Below, in pieces: positions 51,204 to 60,123 of a stretch of DNA of 64,000 nt (position 1 is its first letter; every line of letters starts with the position of its first letter). Location of the stretch: contig CAVPRS010000003.1 in NCBI GenBank assembly GCA_963707895.1, positions 496,001 through 560,000 of the forward strand. Reading direction: 5' to 3'. Both the position numbers and the translations under genes were made by a program. This DNA comes from Fodinibacter sp963707895. GTDB lineage: Bacteria; Actinomycetota; Actinomycetes; Actinomycetales; Dermatophilaceae. The notes under the pieces were generated by a model, which was not told the origin of the DNA, did not search any database, and was given only the letters and a program-made list of their open reading frames with translations.

Positions 51204-52076
51204 TCACGGCAGGGAGAGGTTGGATCCGAGTGCGACGTTGAGCTGTTTGAACAGGACGCGGGTTTCACTACGGGCCGTCGAGTACATGGAAACGGCTTGC
51301 GCGTGGTTGTCGTCGTAGCCCTCTGCGGCATGGAGGGTGAGGGCCTGCAGCGTGGTGACGCGGAGCATGTAGTGGGACCGATCGACGCCTGGTGGCACTC
51401 CGGTCTCAGCCAGGCGACCATAACTCCTGCTGAGCAATGTGAGGGCACTGTTGACGTCAACTGCATCGGCCAGGCACTGGTCCACGATCTGGATGTCCCC
51501 GATGATGTCGGTGGCCTTGGCCAGCGCCCGCTGCCGATCGAAGGTTCCCGCCACCGGGGGCGGTGAGACCAACGGCGTCGCCGGAGACGGCGGAACCGAC
51601 GAGGTCGGCGAGGTCCGCGAGGTCGGCGAGGTCGGCGAGGTCCGTGAGAGCGACGGGGTCGTAGAGGTCGCAGAGGCCGGCGAGGTCGGCGAGGTCGAGG
51701 TCGGCGACGTGGCGTCTGCTCGAGTGAGAGCGCCGGCCGTGACGCCTTCTGCGACGCCGCCTTGCGCTGTCGGGGCCGGGCCCAGAACTTGGGCCGACAG
51801 CTCGAAGAGCGACACCAGGGCATGGGGCGCGCCGGCGATCACGGCCAGGACGGCTGTCACCGCGCCCGCGAGGAACCACGCCACGACTGGGCGGGACGGC
51901 CGGTCGACAGGTTCGGGGTCGGCAGACACAGCCGACACGGGCCCCGGCTCTCCGGCCGGCACCGCACGGGGCGGGTTGTCGATGTTGCGGTACTGGTCGG
52001 TCCAACCGTCCTCGTCCATGAGCCGCAAACGCCCATGGCCGACGTAGTACCAGCCAGATCTCGTTCGGTACTCCAT
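51204..52076 (-). CDS. duplicated-cassette membrane protein, copy 2 (intact)
   Basis: 290 residues. Residues 5-30 are a DUF2510-like motif (RSGWYYVGHGRLRLMDEDGW then TDQYRN), on the cytoplasmic side. A transmembrane helix (VVAWFLAGAVTAVLAVIAG) follows, then a Thr/Ser/Pro stalk of short TSPTS-like units (about 120-170). The C-terminal domain is helical: RALAKATDIIGDIQIVDQCL, DAVDVNSALTLLSRSYGRLA, then SMYSTARSETRVLFKQLNVA. The C-terminal domain is about 50-60 % identical to copy 1 and is predicted to be extracellular. No family is recognised. It may present a sensor or binding domain at the surface. It is downstream of two small genes on the same strand. Confidence 0.7.
   Translation of the reverse strand: MEYRTRSGWYYVGHGRLRLMDEDGWTDQYRNIDNPPRAVPAGEPGPVSAVSADPEPVDRPSRPVVAWFLAGAVTAVLAVIAGAPHALVSLFELSAQVLGPAPTAQGGVAEGVTAGALTRADATSPTSTSPTSPASATSTTPSLSRTSPTSPTSRTSPTSSVPPSPATPLVSPPPVAGTFDRQRALAKATDIIGDIQIVDQCLADAVDVNSALTLLSRSYGRLAETGVPPGVDRSHYMLRVTTLQALTLHAAEGYDDNHAQAVSMYSTARSETRVLFKQLNVALGSNLSLP
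51598..51720. repeat. short GAGGTCGGC-type repeats in the stalk-coding DNA
   Basis: Nine-base units GAGGTCGGC/GAGGTCCGC repeat many times in tandem and encode the Thr-Ser-Pro stalk on the minus strand. Stalk length is therefore prone to change by slippage. Confidence 0.7.
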
Positions 52077-52162
52077 GTCAGTGGCCCCCTGCCGACCGCT
52101 TCTGTCTCGCTAGTTCCCCAGCCGCTCACCGGGTTCATGCAATGTCACGTTCGCCGTGAGGT

Positions 52163-52423
52163 TCAGGCGTCGCGTCGGCGGGCCTCGAGGCGAGCCTCGC
52201 AGTAGGCCTCCTGCCAACGGTTCCGATCGGTCTGCAACCAGGCGATCTCGGCGTCCGCGTCGCGCAGATCCTTCAGCAGGGTCCGCACTGTCGCGTATGC
52301 GACAGGGTGGCCGAACTGCATCATCCGTTCCGCCTCGGTTCGGGCGTCCTTCACATCGGCGCGCTCGGTGTCCACCCTTCGAGCGCTATCCGCTGTGCCG
52401 GGCCATGCCGGCTGTGTAGCCAC
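52163..52423 (-). CDS. small helical protein of the duplicated cassette
   Basis: 86 residues from an ATG 9 nt after the Zn-ribbon stop, so translation is likely coupled. Mostly helical and charged: DVKDARTEAERMMQFGHPVA, then VRTLLKDLRDADAEIAWLQT and DRNRWQEAYCEARLEARRRD, probably a coiled coil. Not found in copy 1 of the cassette. Unknown function. Confidence 0.6.
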   Translation of the reverse strand: MATQPAWPGTADSARRVDTERADVKDARTEAERMMQFGHPVAYATVRTLLKDLRDADAEIAWLQTDRNRWQEAYCEARLEARRRDA

Positions 52424-52431
52424 GCGAATCC

Positions 52432-52725
52432 CTAGCCCTTGGACGACGACCGGTCGGCGGACGGTGCCCCTGGTCGTTCCAGGTCTTCCAAATGAAGGCC
52501 ATCGCGCCGCCAGGGCCGATCAGGTTGCCAGGTCGATACCTCTTGACCGTCGGTGTCCGGCCCGTCGATGCGCAACCCGCCGCACCGCTCACAGACCTCG
52601 GTCACATACCGGCCCGGGATGGCGAAGGTGACATCACGCACCCGCCAGACGTGGGTACATCTGAAGGCCTCGACACCCTCAGTGGAAATTTCGCTTGCGT
52701 GCTCGTTACGTCCCCTGCGACGCAT
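52432..52725 (-). CDS. small Zn-ribbon-like protein of the duplicated cassette
   Basis: 97 residues from an ATG with AGGAGGGG upstream. FRCTHVWRVRDVTFAIPGRY, then VTEVCERCGGLRIDGPDTDG and RPWRRDGLHLEDLERPG. The same C-x2-H and C-x2-C arrangement as the paralogue at 18504. The strongest conservation covers the VWRVRD...PGRYVTEVCERCG core and the DGLHLEDLER end, which suggests both ends are functional. Confidence 0.7.
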   Translation of the reverse strand: MRRRGRNEHASEISTEGVEAFRCTHVWRVRDVTFAIPGRYVTEVCERCGGLRIDGPDTDGQEVSTWQPDRPWRRDGLHLEDLERPGAPSADRSSSKG

Positions 52726-53189
52726 GAGCCCCTCCTAGCGCCGAACTAGATCCCTCCATGTTGAAGGCAGGCTTCCGCCTCACGACATCGTTTACCCCGT
52801 AGGCGAGCAAGACAACCCTCCAGCTCAGGGGGGCACTTGGCGCCTCTTCGCATTTTCACAGTCAGCGCAGGTCGCTGCGGCCACCCCTCGGCGCCCCCTG
52901 TGCGCGTTTCCCTGCCATTCCTTGCCGACCCTGGCTCCTTTCCACGCAGCCCTAGCCGACTACTTGCAACCCGTGGAGCAGCCGACGTGACGCCCGTCGC
53001 ACACAGCCACCGCCCCCGCTCGATGGTTCCTTGGCCGAACGGGGGCGGCAGGGCTGCTTGTCGAACCGGCCCGCTCCCTACCCGGCGGCAGCCACTCCAT
53101 GAGTTTCGGGGGGAGCCGCCTCATGCTGCCGGGGCAGCGACCACTCCCCCGGGCGGTCGTGGTCCAGCCAACGATGGCGCTCGAGCGCC
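52726..53189. other. upstream region of the second cassette, otherwise empty
   Basis: The first 100 nt resemble 18801-18900, likely a conserved promoter. The rest up to the GAF-ANTAR gene has no recognisable gene. Confidence 0.45.
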
Positions 53190-53981
53190 TCAGTGGCGAT
53201 CTTGCCGCGGGGGGAGCTCGCCGGTCTCGACGACGTCGGCGGCGACCTCGGTCACCTTGCGGTTGGAGTCCTGGCTGCTGCGCCGCAACATGGCGAACGC
53301 CTCGTCTCTGGTGACATGGCGCCTGGCCATGAGCACACCCATCGCCATGCCGATCTCGCGGTTGCTGCCCAATGCCTTGGTCAGGTTGTCGGACCGGTCG
53401 GAAGCAAGATGCGTGCTCACCAGCAAGGAACACTGGGTGGCGAACAGGGTGCCCTGCCGGACCGCGTCGTCGTCGAAGGCGTCCGGGTCACGGGAGTAGA
53501 TGTTCAAGGCGGCAACGACATCGCTGTCGTCCAGGAGCACCAACCGGTGTGCCATGACGCTGCAGACGCCCACCTCCTCGTGGACCCTGCGTCCGTACTC
53601 GGGCCACCGGTCGTCCTGGTCCACTGCTCCGGTCACATAGACGCTGTCGTCGACGGCAGCGTCCACGCAAGGCCCCGATCCGAGGTCGTACTGGATCGCG
53701 TCGGCGCGCTCCGCATCGGGATCTGAGGAGCACAGGGTCCGCAAGGCCTTCTTACGCACCATCGTCACACTGGCCCAGTGCGCGCCGGGGACAAGGTCGA
53801 CGATGGCGTCGAGCAACTGGTGCATGACCTCCAGCGGACCGTCCGCGGTGACCTGCTCCAGCAGGGCGTTCACCACCTCGAGCAGCTCCTTGGCATCGAG
53901 CGCGGTGGACGCGGCGCTGCCCTCGGCAGACGCCGCTTCCGGGACGACCAGCGTCGTCACCTCAGCCAGGGCCTCATCCAT
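53190..53981 (-). CDS. GAF and ANTAR domain regulator
   Basis: 263 residues from the ATG at 53981. GAF domain about residues 50-190 (AHWASVTMVRKKALRTLCSS, then YDLGSGPCVDAAVDDSVYV and VVAALNIYSRDPDAFDDDAV). ANTAR domain about 195-255: SNREIGMAMGVLMARRHVTR, DEAFAMLRRSSQDSNRKVTE. It is paralogous to the protein at 10295, with the same order and the GPCVDA motif. It should act on nascent RNA as an antiterminator in response to a ligand. No partner is adjacent. Confidence 0.9.
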   Translation of the reverse strand: MDEALAEVTTLVVPEAASAEGSAASTALDAKELLEVVNALLEQVTADGPLEVMHQLLDAIVDLVPGAHWASVTMVRKKALRTLCSSDPDAERADAIQYDLGSGPCVDAAVDDSVYVTGAVDQDDRWPEYGRRVHEEVGVCSVMAHRLVLLDDSDVVAALNIYSRDPDAFDDDAVRQGTLFATQCSLLVSTHLASDRSDNLTKALGSNREIGMAMGVLMARRHVTRDEAFAMLRRSSQDSNRKVTEVAADVVETGELPPRQDRH

Positions 53982-54123
53982 GCCACAGATTATGAACTGA
54001 CCGCGCTCGCGGAGCCTGAGGACTGTCACAGGAACCTGCTCAAGCCCGACAGCGCCTGGAGGGCCAGGTCATCGTCGGCGAGAGTGAGCCCGAACTTCGG
54101 CCCCGCGAGCTTTCGGCACTTCG

Positions 54124-54567
54124 TCAGTCGGCGATCTGGAGGGCTTTGACCTCGTTGCGGGCGGCCACCACTGCGGCGTGCTGCCGATCCACGACAGCGC
54201 GGAATCCGGAGCTGAGGTCGCCTTCGAGGGCCTTCTCATACTCGGAGACGGCATGGTCCTCGCCGGTGACGGCTGCGCCCAGGACACTGCCGGCATCGTC
54301 ACCGGTCACGGCGTCCTTCAGCGAGATCCACCCCCGGTGCAAGGCTGCGGCGGTGGACCCGCTTTCGTCCACGTCATCTCCGTAGTCGTGGCCAAGGGCG
54401 ACGATCTCCCGGCGGAAGCCAGCCCGCTGTTCAGACAGGCGCTGCAGTGTGGTGGCCCACTGGGGATGGTCGCCGTCCTGCAACTTTTCGGCGGCGGTTG
54501 CAAAGCCCTGCTCCCCGTCCTTCAACGTCTCAACGAGATCCTTGGCGACCTTCTCGTCATCTGACAT
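54124..54567 (-). CDS. PA2169-family four-helix-bundle protein (DUF2383)
   Basis: 147 residues from an ATG with AAGGAGC upstream. Helical throughout: VAKDLVETLKDGEQGFATAA, ATTLQRLSEQRAGFRREIVA, TAAALHRGWISLKDAVTGDD, then GEDHAVSEYEKALEGDL. This is the PA2169/DUF2383 pattern, a ferritin-like bundle without obvious metal ligands. Members are often linked to stress. It is next to a divergent HAD gene. Confidence 0.8.
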   Translation of the reverse strand: MSDDEKVAKDLVETLKDGEQGFATAAEKLQDGDHPQWATTLQRLSEQRAGFRREIVALGHDYGDDVDESGSTAAALHRGWISLKDAVTGDDAGSVLGAAVTGEDHAVSEYEKALEGDLSSGFRAVVDRQHAAVVAARNEVKALQIAD

Positions 54568-54748
54568 GTGCGCTCCTTCGCTCAGCGGGCTGGAGTGTTC
54601 TTCTACCCGCCAAGCAGATGCCCACTCCCCTCCTACGACGACCGCTCTCGAGGGCACGACGTCCTTGCGGCGCGCCGTGATGTGCGCTTCCTGGCCCGCG
54701 CCGCACGATGAGCCGGGTGGCAGGTTCCCCTCGGGGTAGGGGGAGGCC

Positions 54749-55411
54749 ATGGCTGACACGGCAATCTTCGACGTCGACGGAACTCTCGTGGACACCAACT
54801 ACCAGCATGCCCTCGCGTGGTTTCGTGCCTTCCGTCGATATGACGTCACCCGGCCGATGTGGCGCATTCACCGCGGCATCGGGATGGGTGGGGACCTGTT
54901 CGTCTCAGCGGTGGCGGGTCGAGAGGTCGAGGAAGCGCACGGCGATGGACTGCGGCAGGCATGGGCCGAGGAGTTCGATCGGCTGATCAGCGAGGTCCGA
55001 CCGTTCGAGGGCGCGCACGAGCTGTTGGCCGAGGTCAAGGACCGTGGCTTTCGTCTGGTCCTGGCCAGCTCGGGCAAGTCCGAGCATGTCGAGGCATTCC
55101 TCGACCTCATCGACGGCAAGTCCCTCGCCGATGCCTGGACCACCTCGGACGACGTGGAGGCGAGCAAGCCCGAGCCGGACATCGTGGCGGCGGCGATGGC
55201 CAAGGTCGAGGGCGCCAGTGCGGTCATGGTAGGAGACTCGGTCTACGACGCCCAAGCGGCGGCCAAGCTCAGCATCCCCACCCTTGGGGTCCGCACCGGA
55301 GGCTTCTCGGTCGGCGAACTGCAAGAGGCCGGCGTCTTGTTGGTCTTCGACTCACTGGTGGCCTTCCGTTACGCATTGGACGGCACTCCCCTGGCACGCG
55401 CCAGCCGCTGA
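54749..55411 (+). CDS. HAD-superfamily phosphatase (phosphoglycolate/beta-phosphoglucomutase-like)
   Basis: 220 residues with GGGGAGG upstream. Motif I FDVDGTLVDTN (nucleophile Asp 8, acid Asp 10), motif II LVLASSGKSEHVE, motif III Lys in EASKPEPD, motif IV VMVGDSVYDAQAA. A helical cap lies between motifs I and II (subclass IA). It removes phosphate from a small molecule; the substrate is unknown. Divergent from the PA2169-type gene. Confidence 0.9.
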   Translation: MADTAIFDVDGTLVDTNYQHALAWFRAFRRYDVTRPMWRIHRGIGMGGDLFVSAVAGREVEEAHGDGLRQAWAEEFDRLISEVRPFEGAHELLAEVKDRGFRLVLASSGKSEHVEAFLDLIDGKSLADAWTTSDDVEASKPEPDIVAAAMAKVEGASAVMVGDSVYDAQAAAKLSIPTLGVRTGGFSVGELQEAGVLLVFDSLVAFRYALDGTPLARASR

Positions 55412-55532
55412 AACCCACCCTGTGGAAGCCGGGCCTCCGCCTCGTTCGGGAGGGACGGGAGGCGATGAGACACACCTCGACGGGTACGGGCCGTAGCAGG
55501 CTGATCTAGCAGTCGTCGAGTCCGAGAGCCCT

Positions 55533-55703
55533 CTAAAAGCCACCGTCGGGACCCGGGCCCGACTGGCCGCCAGGGCCCCCCAGTTGCTCCCCCCGGCGCG
55601 GGTCGTCAGGGCGATAATTCGGGTCACCTTCGCCGCGCCGATTCAGAGCGACGGCCATACCGACGATCAGCGCCACCAGAATGAAAAGCAGAAACCACCA
55701 CAT
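55533..55703 (-). CDS. 56-residue single-pass membrane protein
   Basis: The ATG at 55703 has GGAGC upstream. MWWFLLFILVALIVGMAVAL forms one helix, followed by a Gly/Pro/Asp-rich tail (NRRGEGDPNYRPDDPRRGEQ). No family recognised; the same length and layout as the proteins at 4625 and 30290. Confidence 0.55.
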   Translation of the reverse strand: MWWFLLFILVALIVGMAVALNRRGEGDPNYRPDDPRRGEQLGGPGGQSGPGPDGGF

Positions 55704-55952
55704 TGGCCCGCTCCGTTCATTGACCCCGGGACACCGCGGCCCTCCCGAAGTGTCCCGCCGCGACAAGCGCGTGTCCAGATTGGCCGGACACGGCCCCTGG
55801 CAGCGTGTTCCGGTCCGTGCGATGGCTCAGGAAACGTTTGGGCACGGGGCCAGTTGGGCATGGGCTCACAGAACTGTGGACACAGATGGTGACAGGTGGC
55901 TGCCCTCCGGCACGGAGGCGGCGCGATCCACGTCATCCGGCCGTGCCTGGCG

Positions 55953-57272
55953 ATGAGGGTGGACATGAACAGGGCAAAGCTGCTTGAACGACTGCGAAGC
56001 AGCCTGTGGTTCATTCCGCTGCTGTACGCGGTGCTGGGGCTCGTGATCAGTGCTTTCACCATGTTCGTCGACCAGCGCAGCGACTACGAACTGGTGTCGA
56101 TGAACTTCATCGGAGGCCCGGATGCCGCACTGGCCATCCTTGGGACGGTCGCGGCGTCGATGGTCAGCCTTCTGGCGACGGTGCTGGCGATCACCATGGT
56201 GGTCGTGCAGCTGGCCATGGCTCAGTTCTCGCCCCGGATCGTGCAGACGTTCCTGCAGGACCGCCCAAGCCAGAACGCGATCGGCCTGTTCGTGGCGACG
56301 TTCGTCGTGGCGATGCTGTCCATGCGCGGAGTCCAAGTGGGCGACGACCCGGTCGTCCCAGGCTTCTCGGTGCTCGTCGTGTTCATGCTCGTCGTCGTGG
56401 ACATCGTCGTGCTGGTGAACTACATCCACCACATCGGGCGGTCCCTGCGAGTCTCGGCTCTCATCGAGCTGGTCGGCAAGAACACCAGGTCGCTGCTGGA
56501 CGAGACCTACCCGCATTCCGTGGAGCTCGCGCAGGACCAGCGATCGGAGGATCCGCACGTGGTCAGCGCGGACAACTCCGGCGTGCTGAGCCTGATCGGT
56601 CACGAGCACCTGGTGAAGCTGGCCGCTGAGGTGGACGGCACCATCGAGGTCATCCCCGCACTGGGCCAGTACGTGCCGGCGGGAAGCCCCCTGGTGCGGC
56701 TGCGAGGCGTCACCGCCGCAGACGTCGACCTGGCCCGGCTGCGCGGCGCGCTGCAGCTCAGCCTGGAACGCACACTGCAGCAGGACGTCGCGTTCGGCCT
56801 GCGGATGCTCGTGGACATGGGGATCAAGGCGCTCTCGGAGAGCCCCTTGGCGGACCCGACCACGACCGTCCAGGTCATCGACCGGGTCCATGACGTGATG
56901 AGACAGCTGGCACGCCGTGAGCTACCGGACGGTGTCCGGTACGACGAGCACGGCGTCGCCCGGCTCCTGGTCCCGTCGATGGACTGGCAGGCCTACGTTC
57001 GGTTGGCGTTCGAGGAGCTGCGGCTGGCCGGTTCCGGCTCGCTGCAGGTGAGCCGACGCCTACGTGCGGCGCTCGAGGACCTCATGGAGTTTGCCCCGCC
57101 CAACCGCCGGGCCGCCCTGAGAGACCAACTCGAACTCCTCGCCGCCAGCACCGAACGGGCCGTTGCAGACCCCCAGGACCTCGATCTCTCACGCCACCCA
57201 GACCCACAAGGTCTGGGCGTTGCTGCCGGGCTCATCCCAGTCGAGCCCGACGCCTACTCGCGTACCGTCTGA
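55953..57272 (+). CDS. DUF2254 family membrane protein
   Basis: 439 residues from the ATG at 55953 (another at 55965 is possible). Four helices near the N-terminus (FIPLLYAVLGLVISAFTMFV, ILGTVAASMVSLLATVLAIT, AIGLFVATFVVAMLSM, FSVLVVFMLVVVDIVVLVNY) surround the DUF2254 signature QLAMAQFSPRIVQTFLQDR. A long soluble C-terminal part follows, with VPAGSPLVRL and ALQLSLERTLQQDVAFGLRM. It is a bacterial inner-membrane protein of unknown function and looks complete. Confidence 0.88.
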   Translation: MRVDMNRAKLLERLRSSLWFIPLLYAVLGLVISAFTMFVDQRSDYELVSMNFIGGPDAALAILGTVAASMVSLLATVLAITMVVVQLAMAQFSPRIVQTFLQDRPSQNAIGLFVATFVVAMLSMRGVQVGDDPVVPGFSVLVVFMLVVVDIVVLVNYIHHIGRSLRVSALIELVGKNTRSLLDETYPHSVELAQDQRSEDPHVVSADNSGVLSLIGHEHLVKLAAEVDGTIEVIPALGQYVPAGSPLVRLRGVTAADVDLARLRGALQLSLERTLQQDVAFGLRMLVDMGIKALSESPLADPTTTVQVIDRVHDVMRQLARRELPDGVRYDEHGVARLLVPSMDWQAYVRLAFEELRLAGSGSLQVSRRLRAALEDLMEFAPPNRRAALRDQLELLAASTERAVADPQDLDLSRHPDPQGLGVAAGLIPVEPDAYSRTV

Positions 57273-57474
57273 AGCAGTTGAGCTCATTGGGCTGCTGTCC
57301 TGGTGGGGCTGGACGATGTCGAGAGCGTCCTGCTTCATAGTCGCAAACACAGGTGACACCGCCGCCGCTTGACTGGCGTAGAGATTCACTGCTCGGTGGG
57401 CTTCTGGCGCACAGTGTCTCGTGGGCCTGGTGCGTTGGTCGTGCCCATCGGGCGATCGCACCTACCTTGGGGTC

Positions 57475-57792
57475 ATGAGCGACGCGGACCCCCCCGCCAG
57501 CGCCCGGGCCGCACGTATCAGCTTGGACAGCAATGGCAGTCCGAGCACAGGCAAGGTGGCTTCCACCCGTCAGAGCGTGGCGAACGACTGGTTCGATGTC
57601 ATCTGCTTCATCACCGTCGTGGCGGCGCTCGTCGCTTTCGGCAGCGTCGGCTACGCCTTCCCCAGCGATGATTCCTACAGCAGCGCCACGGTGTTCAACC
57701 CGGTGGCCGGCGGCATCGCCGCCCTTGGTGCAATCTTGGCCTTCTTGCCGTACATCGGCATTTTCGCGGTGCTACGTGTCAAAGACGCCTGA
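57475..57792 (+). CDS. small two-helix membrane protein
   Basis: 105 residues from the ATG at 57475. A polar N-terminus of 35 residues, then WFDVICFITVVAALVAFGSV, then VAGGIAALGAILAFLPYIGI and a short end. No family. The 200 nt before it may hold its promoter. Confidence 0.5.
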   Translation: MSDADPPASARAARISLDSNGSPSTGKVASTRQSVANDWFDVICFITVVAALVAFGSVGYAFPSDDSYSSATVFNPVAGGIAALGAILAFLPYIGIFAVLRVKDA

Positions 57793-57993
57793 CATAGAGC
57801 TGTTTGCTCCTCGCGGTGGACGCCAGTGTGCGGACCGCGGTACCTCCTAGCCCACGGCCGGCGGCTCATAGCTGTCGCTCGGCATGGGCCAAACCCTCGT
57901 CTCCAGCGCTCGGGCCTTGGCATGAATAGCAAGGCTCAGGTTTGCGCGGAGGGTCCGCAGGCGGCGCATTGACGCAGGGATGAGGCCTAGAGG

Positions 57994-59430
57994 ATGACCG
58001 GACGGAGGGCCGTCGTTGTGCGCGGGGTGGCTTGCCAGATGGCGGCTGCCACTGTTCTGGTGCCCGCCGGGTCAGGGATCGTGGAGGAGGCCCGGCCCTA
58101 TGCTCCGCAGATGACCCGTGCGGAGTCGTCCGGAAGTTTGGCCCGGATTCTTGACGCCGCAGAGGCTGCCTCGCCAGTGGATGCCGTGGAGGCGGTGACC
58201 CGGGAACTGGGCGTGGCGCTGGGCGCCACGGAGGTGTCGTTCCTCATCGCAGACCTGTCCGGGCGGGCGCTGGTCCGTCTCGCGCACGCGCCTCTGGGTG
58301 AGGCGGCTACCCGCAGCGATCACAGCAGAGTCAAGGCCGGCGAGCGACGAGACGCCGAAGAGTTCGCGACCGTTCTCCCCTTCGACGGTGGACCCTCCGA
58401 GCAGGCGGTCCGCACCCAGACAGTGCAGGTTGTCGCACCCAGCGAGCGCCTACCACTAGCAGCTGACCGCGCGCAGTGGACGATCCTGGCTCCCATGACG
58501 GAGCGTGGGGAGGTCATCGGTCTACTCGAGCTACGCGTACCGCAAGAACCTGCCCCCGGAGCGCTCGTCGAGATCGCGCGGCTGGCGCACCTGCTGGCGT
58601 TCGTGGTGATCGCCAGCCGACGCCACACTGACTTGTACGAATGGGGCCAGCGCAGCCGACGCTCGAGTCTGTCCGCGGAGATCCAGCAACGGTTGCTTCC
58701 CGGGCCGCGCACCTGCGAAGCGGGCGCGTTCACACTTTCAGCGTGGCTTGAGCCCGCAGCCCAGATCGCGGGAGACACCTTCGACTACAGCCTGGCCCGC
58801 GACCTGCTGCACCTGTCGATGACCGACGCCATGGGACATGGCGTGGGTGCTGCGCTAACGGCCAGCCTTTGCGTCGGCGGCCTGCGAGGGGCACGCAGGG
58901 AGGGCGCAACGTTGCTCGCACAGGCGTCAGCCGCGAATGCAGCGCTGGTCGCTCATGCTCTGTCGGGCTCAAAAGAAGACTTCGTCACAGGCCTCATCGG
59001 GCGGTTGGATCTAACATCGGGAAGCCTCGAACTCGTCAATGCGGGACACGTGGCTCCCTATCTGATGCGCAATGGATCCGTGACCACGGTGCACCTCCCT
59101 GCTGACCTGCCCTTCGGGCTGTTCGGCGAGACGGACTACCGCAGCACCGAGATTCGGCTCGAGCCCGGCGATCGAGTCCTCCTCGTCACCGACGGCATGC
59201 TGGAACGCAACGCAGCCGGCATCGACCTGGCAAACGCCATGATCGAGACGCGTGAGCTCCACCCGCGGGAGGCCGTGCGCCACTTGGCCGACAGTGTCCT
59301 GCGCGCGACCGGGGACGACCTCAAGGACGACGCCACGGCCTTGATGGTCGACTGGCACGGCGGACATGACCGGCAGCGAACAACCTCCGCGGGCGCGGAC
59401 CCGCTGCGCGCCAGCGACCCCCTGGTCTGA
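57994..59430 (+). CDS. PP2C/SpoIIE-family serine phosphatase with GAF-like sensor
   Basis: 478 residues; the ATG at 58111 (MTRAESSGSLARIL) is an alternative start. Residues about 50-200 look like a GAF-type sensor (LGATEVSFLIADLSG, then ILAPMTERGEVIGLLELRVP). Residues 225-460 are the PP2C/SpoIIE phosphatase: QQRLLPGPRTCEAGAF, QIAGDTFDYSLARDLLHLSM, TDAMGHGVGAALTASL, VNAGHVAPYLMRNG and DDLKDDATALMV. The two Asp groups bind Mn/Mg. Such proteins dephosphorylate anti-sigma antagonists in partner-switch signalling. No anti-sigma gene lies beside it. Confidence 0.88.
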   Translation: MTGRRAVVVRGVACQMAAATVLVPAGSGIVEEARPYAPQMTRAESSGSLARILDAAEAASPVDAVEAVTRELGVALGATEVSFLIADLSGRALVRLAHAPLGEAATRSDHSRVKAGERRDAEEFATVLPFDGGPSEQAVRTQTVQVVAPSERLPLAADRAQWTILAPMTERGEVIGLLELRVPQEPAPGALVEIARLAHLLAFVVIASRRHTDLYEWGQRSRRSSLSAEIQQRLLPGPRTCEAGAFTLSAWLEPAAQIAGDTFDYSLARDLLHLSMTDAMGHGVGAALTASLCVGGLRGARREGATLLAQASAANAALVAHALSGSKEDFVTGLIGRLDLTSGSLELVNAGHVAPYLMRNGSVTTVHLPADLPFGLFGETDYRSTEIRLEPGDRVLLVTDGMLERNAAGIDLANAMIETRELHPREAVRHLADSVLRATGDDLKDDATALMVDWHGGHDRQRTTSAGADPLRASDPLV

Positions 59431-59525
59431 GACCCCAGGCCCGCCTCGCGGCGCAGAGAGGCGCCGCTTGAGGTCCTCGCTGATACCCACTGATCCTGGG
59501 GGCGACGTGGCGAAGAATGCGATTC

Positions 59526-59726
59526 ATGACTGAGCCGATCTCCTGCCCTCGGTGCGGGGACGGTCATCGTCTTACCCACGCGCTGAACGCGGCGAAATGC
59601 GCCCGCAATGCCACGTCTGAAGAGGCGCAGGCCTGGTCGGCTTCCGGGGCTCGGTTTCGCGGATGTGTCGTCGCCCTGGAGTGGATTGGGCGATCTCGAC
59701 GTCCGGGCGGTCCCAAGGGGTCCTGA
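59526..59726 (+). CDS. possible small CxxC protein
   Basis: 66 residues from an ATG at 59526 with no clear ribosome binding site. ISCPRCGDGHRLTHALNAAK and CARNATSEEAQAWSASG include a CxxC and a later Cys. Could be a zinc-binding protein, or a chance frame. Confidence 0.3.
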   Translation: MTEPISCPRCGDGHRLTHALNAAKCARNATSEEAQAWSASGARFRGCVVALEWIGRSRRPGGPKGS

Positions 59727-59751
59727 GTGGTCGAGAGGGGCGCTTGTACGG

Positions 59752-59901
59752 ATGGCGCAGTTCATGGCGTGTCCGGAGTGTCAGATCGTGGGTGGTCTGC
59801 GGTTGGAGTGGGACGGTGCCTCAGGCGCGTTCTCCTGCGAGGGGTGCAACCTTCCGACCGATGAGCGGGTGCCCGTCGTCGGCGTGACGCGCCGGTGGTG
59901 A
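59752..59901 (+). CDS. 49-residue zinc-ribbon-like protein
   Basis: MAQFMACPECQIVGGLRLEW, then FSCEGCNLPTDERVPVVG: two CxxC pairs about 18 residues apart, a plain zinc-ribbon layout. The ribosome binding site is weak (GAGAGGGG at long distance). Unknown function. Confidence 0.45.
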   Translation: MAQFMACPECQIVGGLRLEWDGASGAFSCEGCNLPTDERVPVVGVTRRW

Positions 59902-60123
59902 CGGTTGGCACGACCGCCTATGAGGTGTGCGGCGCGATCAGGCTAGGACCGCAGCCGGCGCTGCCGGATGCCGTCCTGGCGCCGAGGTGTGCATGGTGGC
60001 GTGGGTCACCCTGATCGGGCGATGGTGGGCTCGGAGGGCGGCACGTAGCGTCCACAGGACACCCTGGGTTGCCCGGATCACCAGTGAGCAGCAGCGCGAT
60101 CGCTCACGACTTGGAGGGGACAG

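Larger units (their letters stand above)
51204..52826 (-). repeat. duplicated cassette, copy 2
   Basis: Order (5' to 3' on the minus strand): upstream region, Zn-ribbon gene (52432), coiled-coil gene (52163), membrane-stalk gene. It matches copy 1 at 17339-18900 except that copy 1 has no coiled-coil gene and carries an extra zinc ribbon fused to the membrane protein. Confidence 0.65.

Noticed and set aside
51598..51720. GAGGTCGGC repeats as a separate repeat element
   Set aside because: They code in frame for the Thr-Ser-Pro stalk of the membrane protein.
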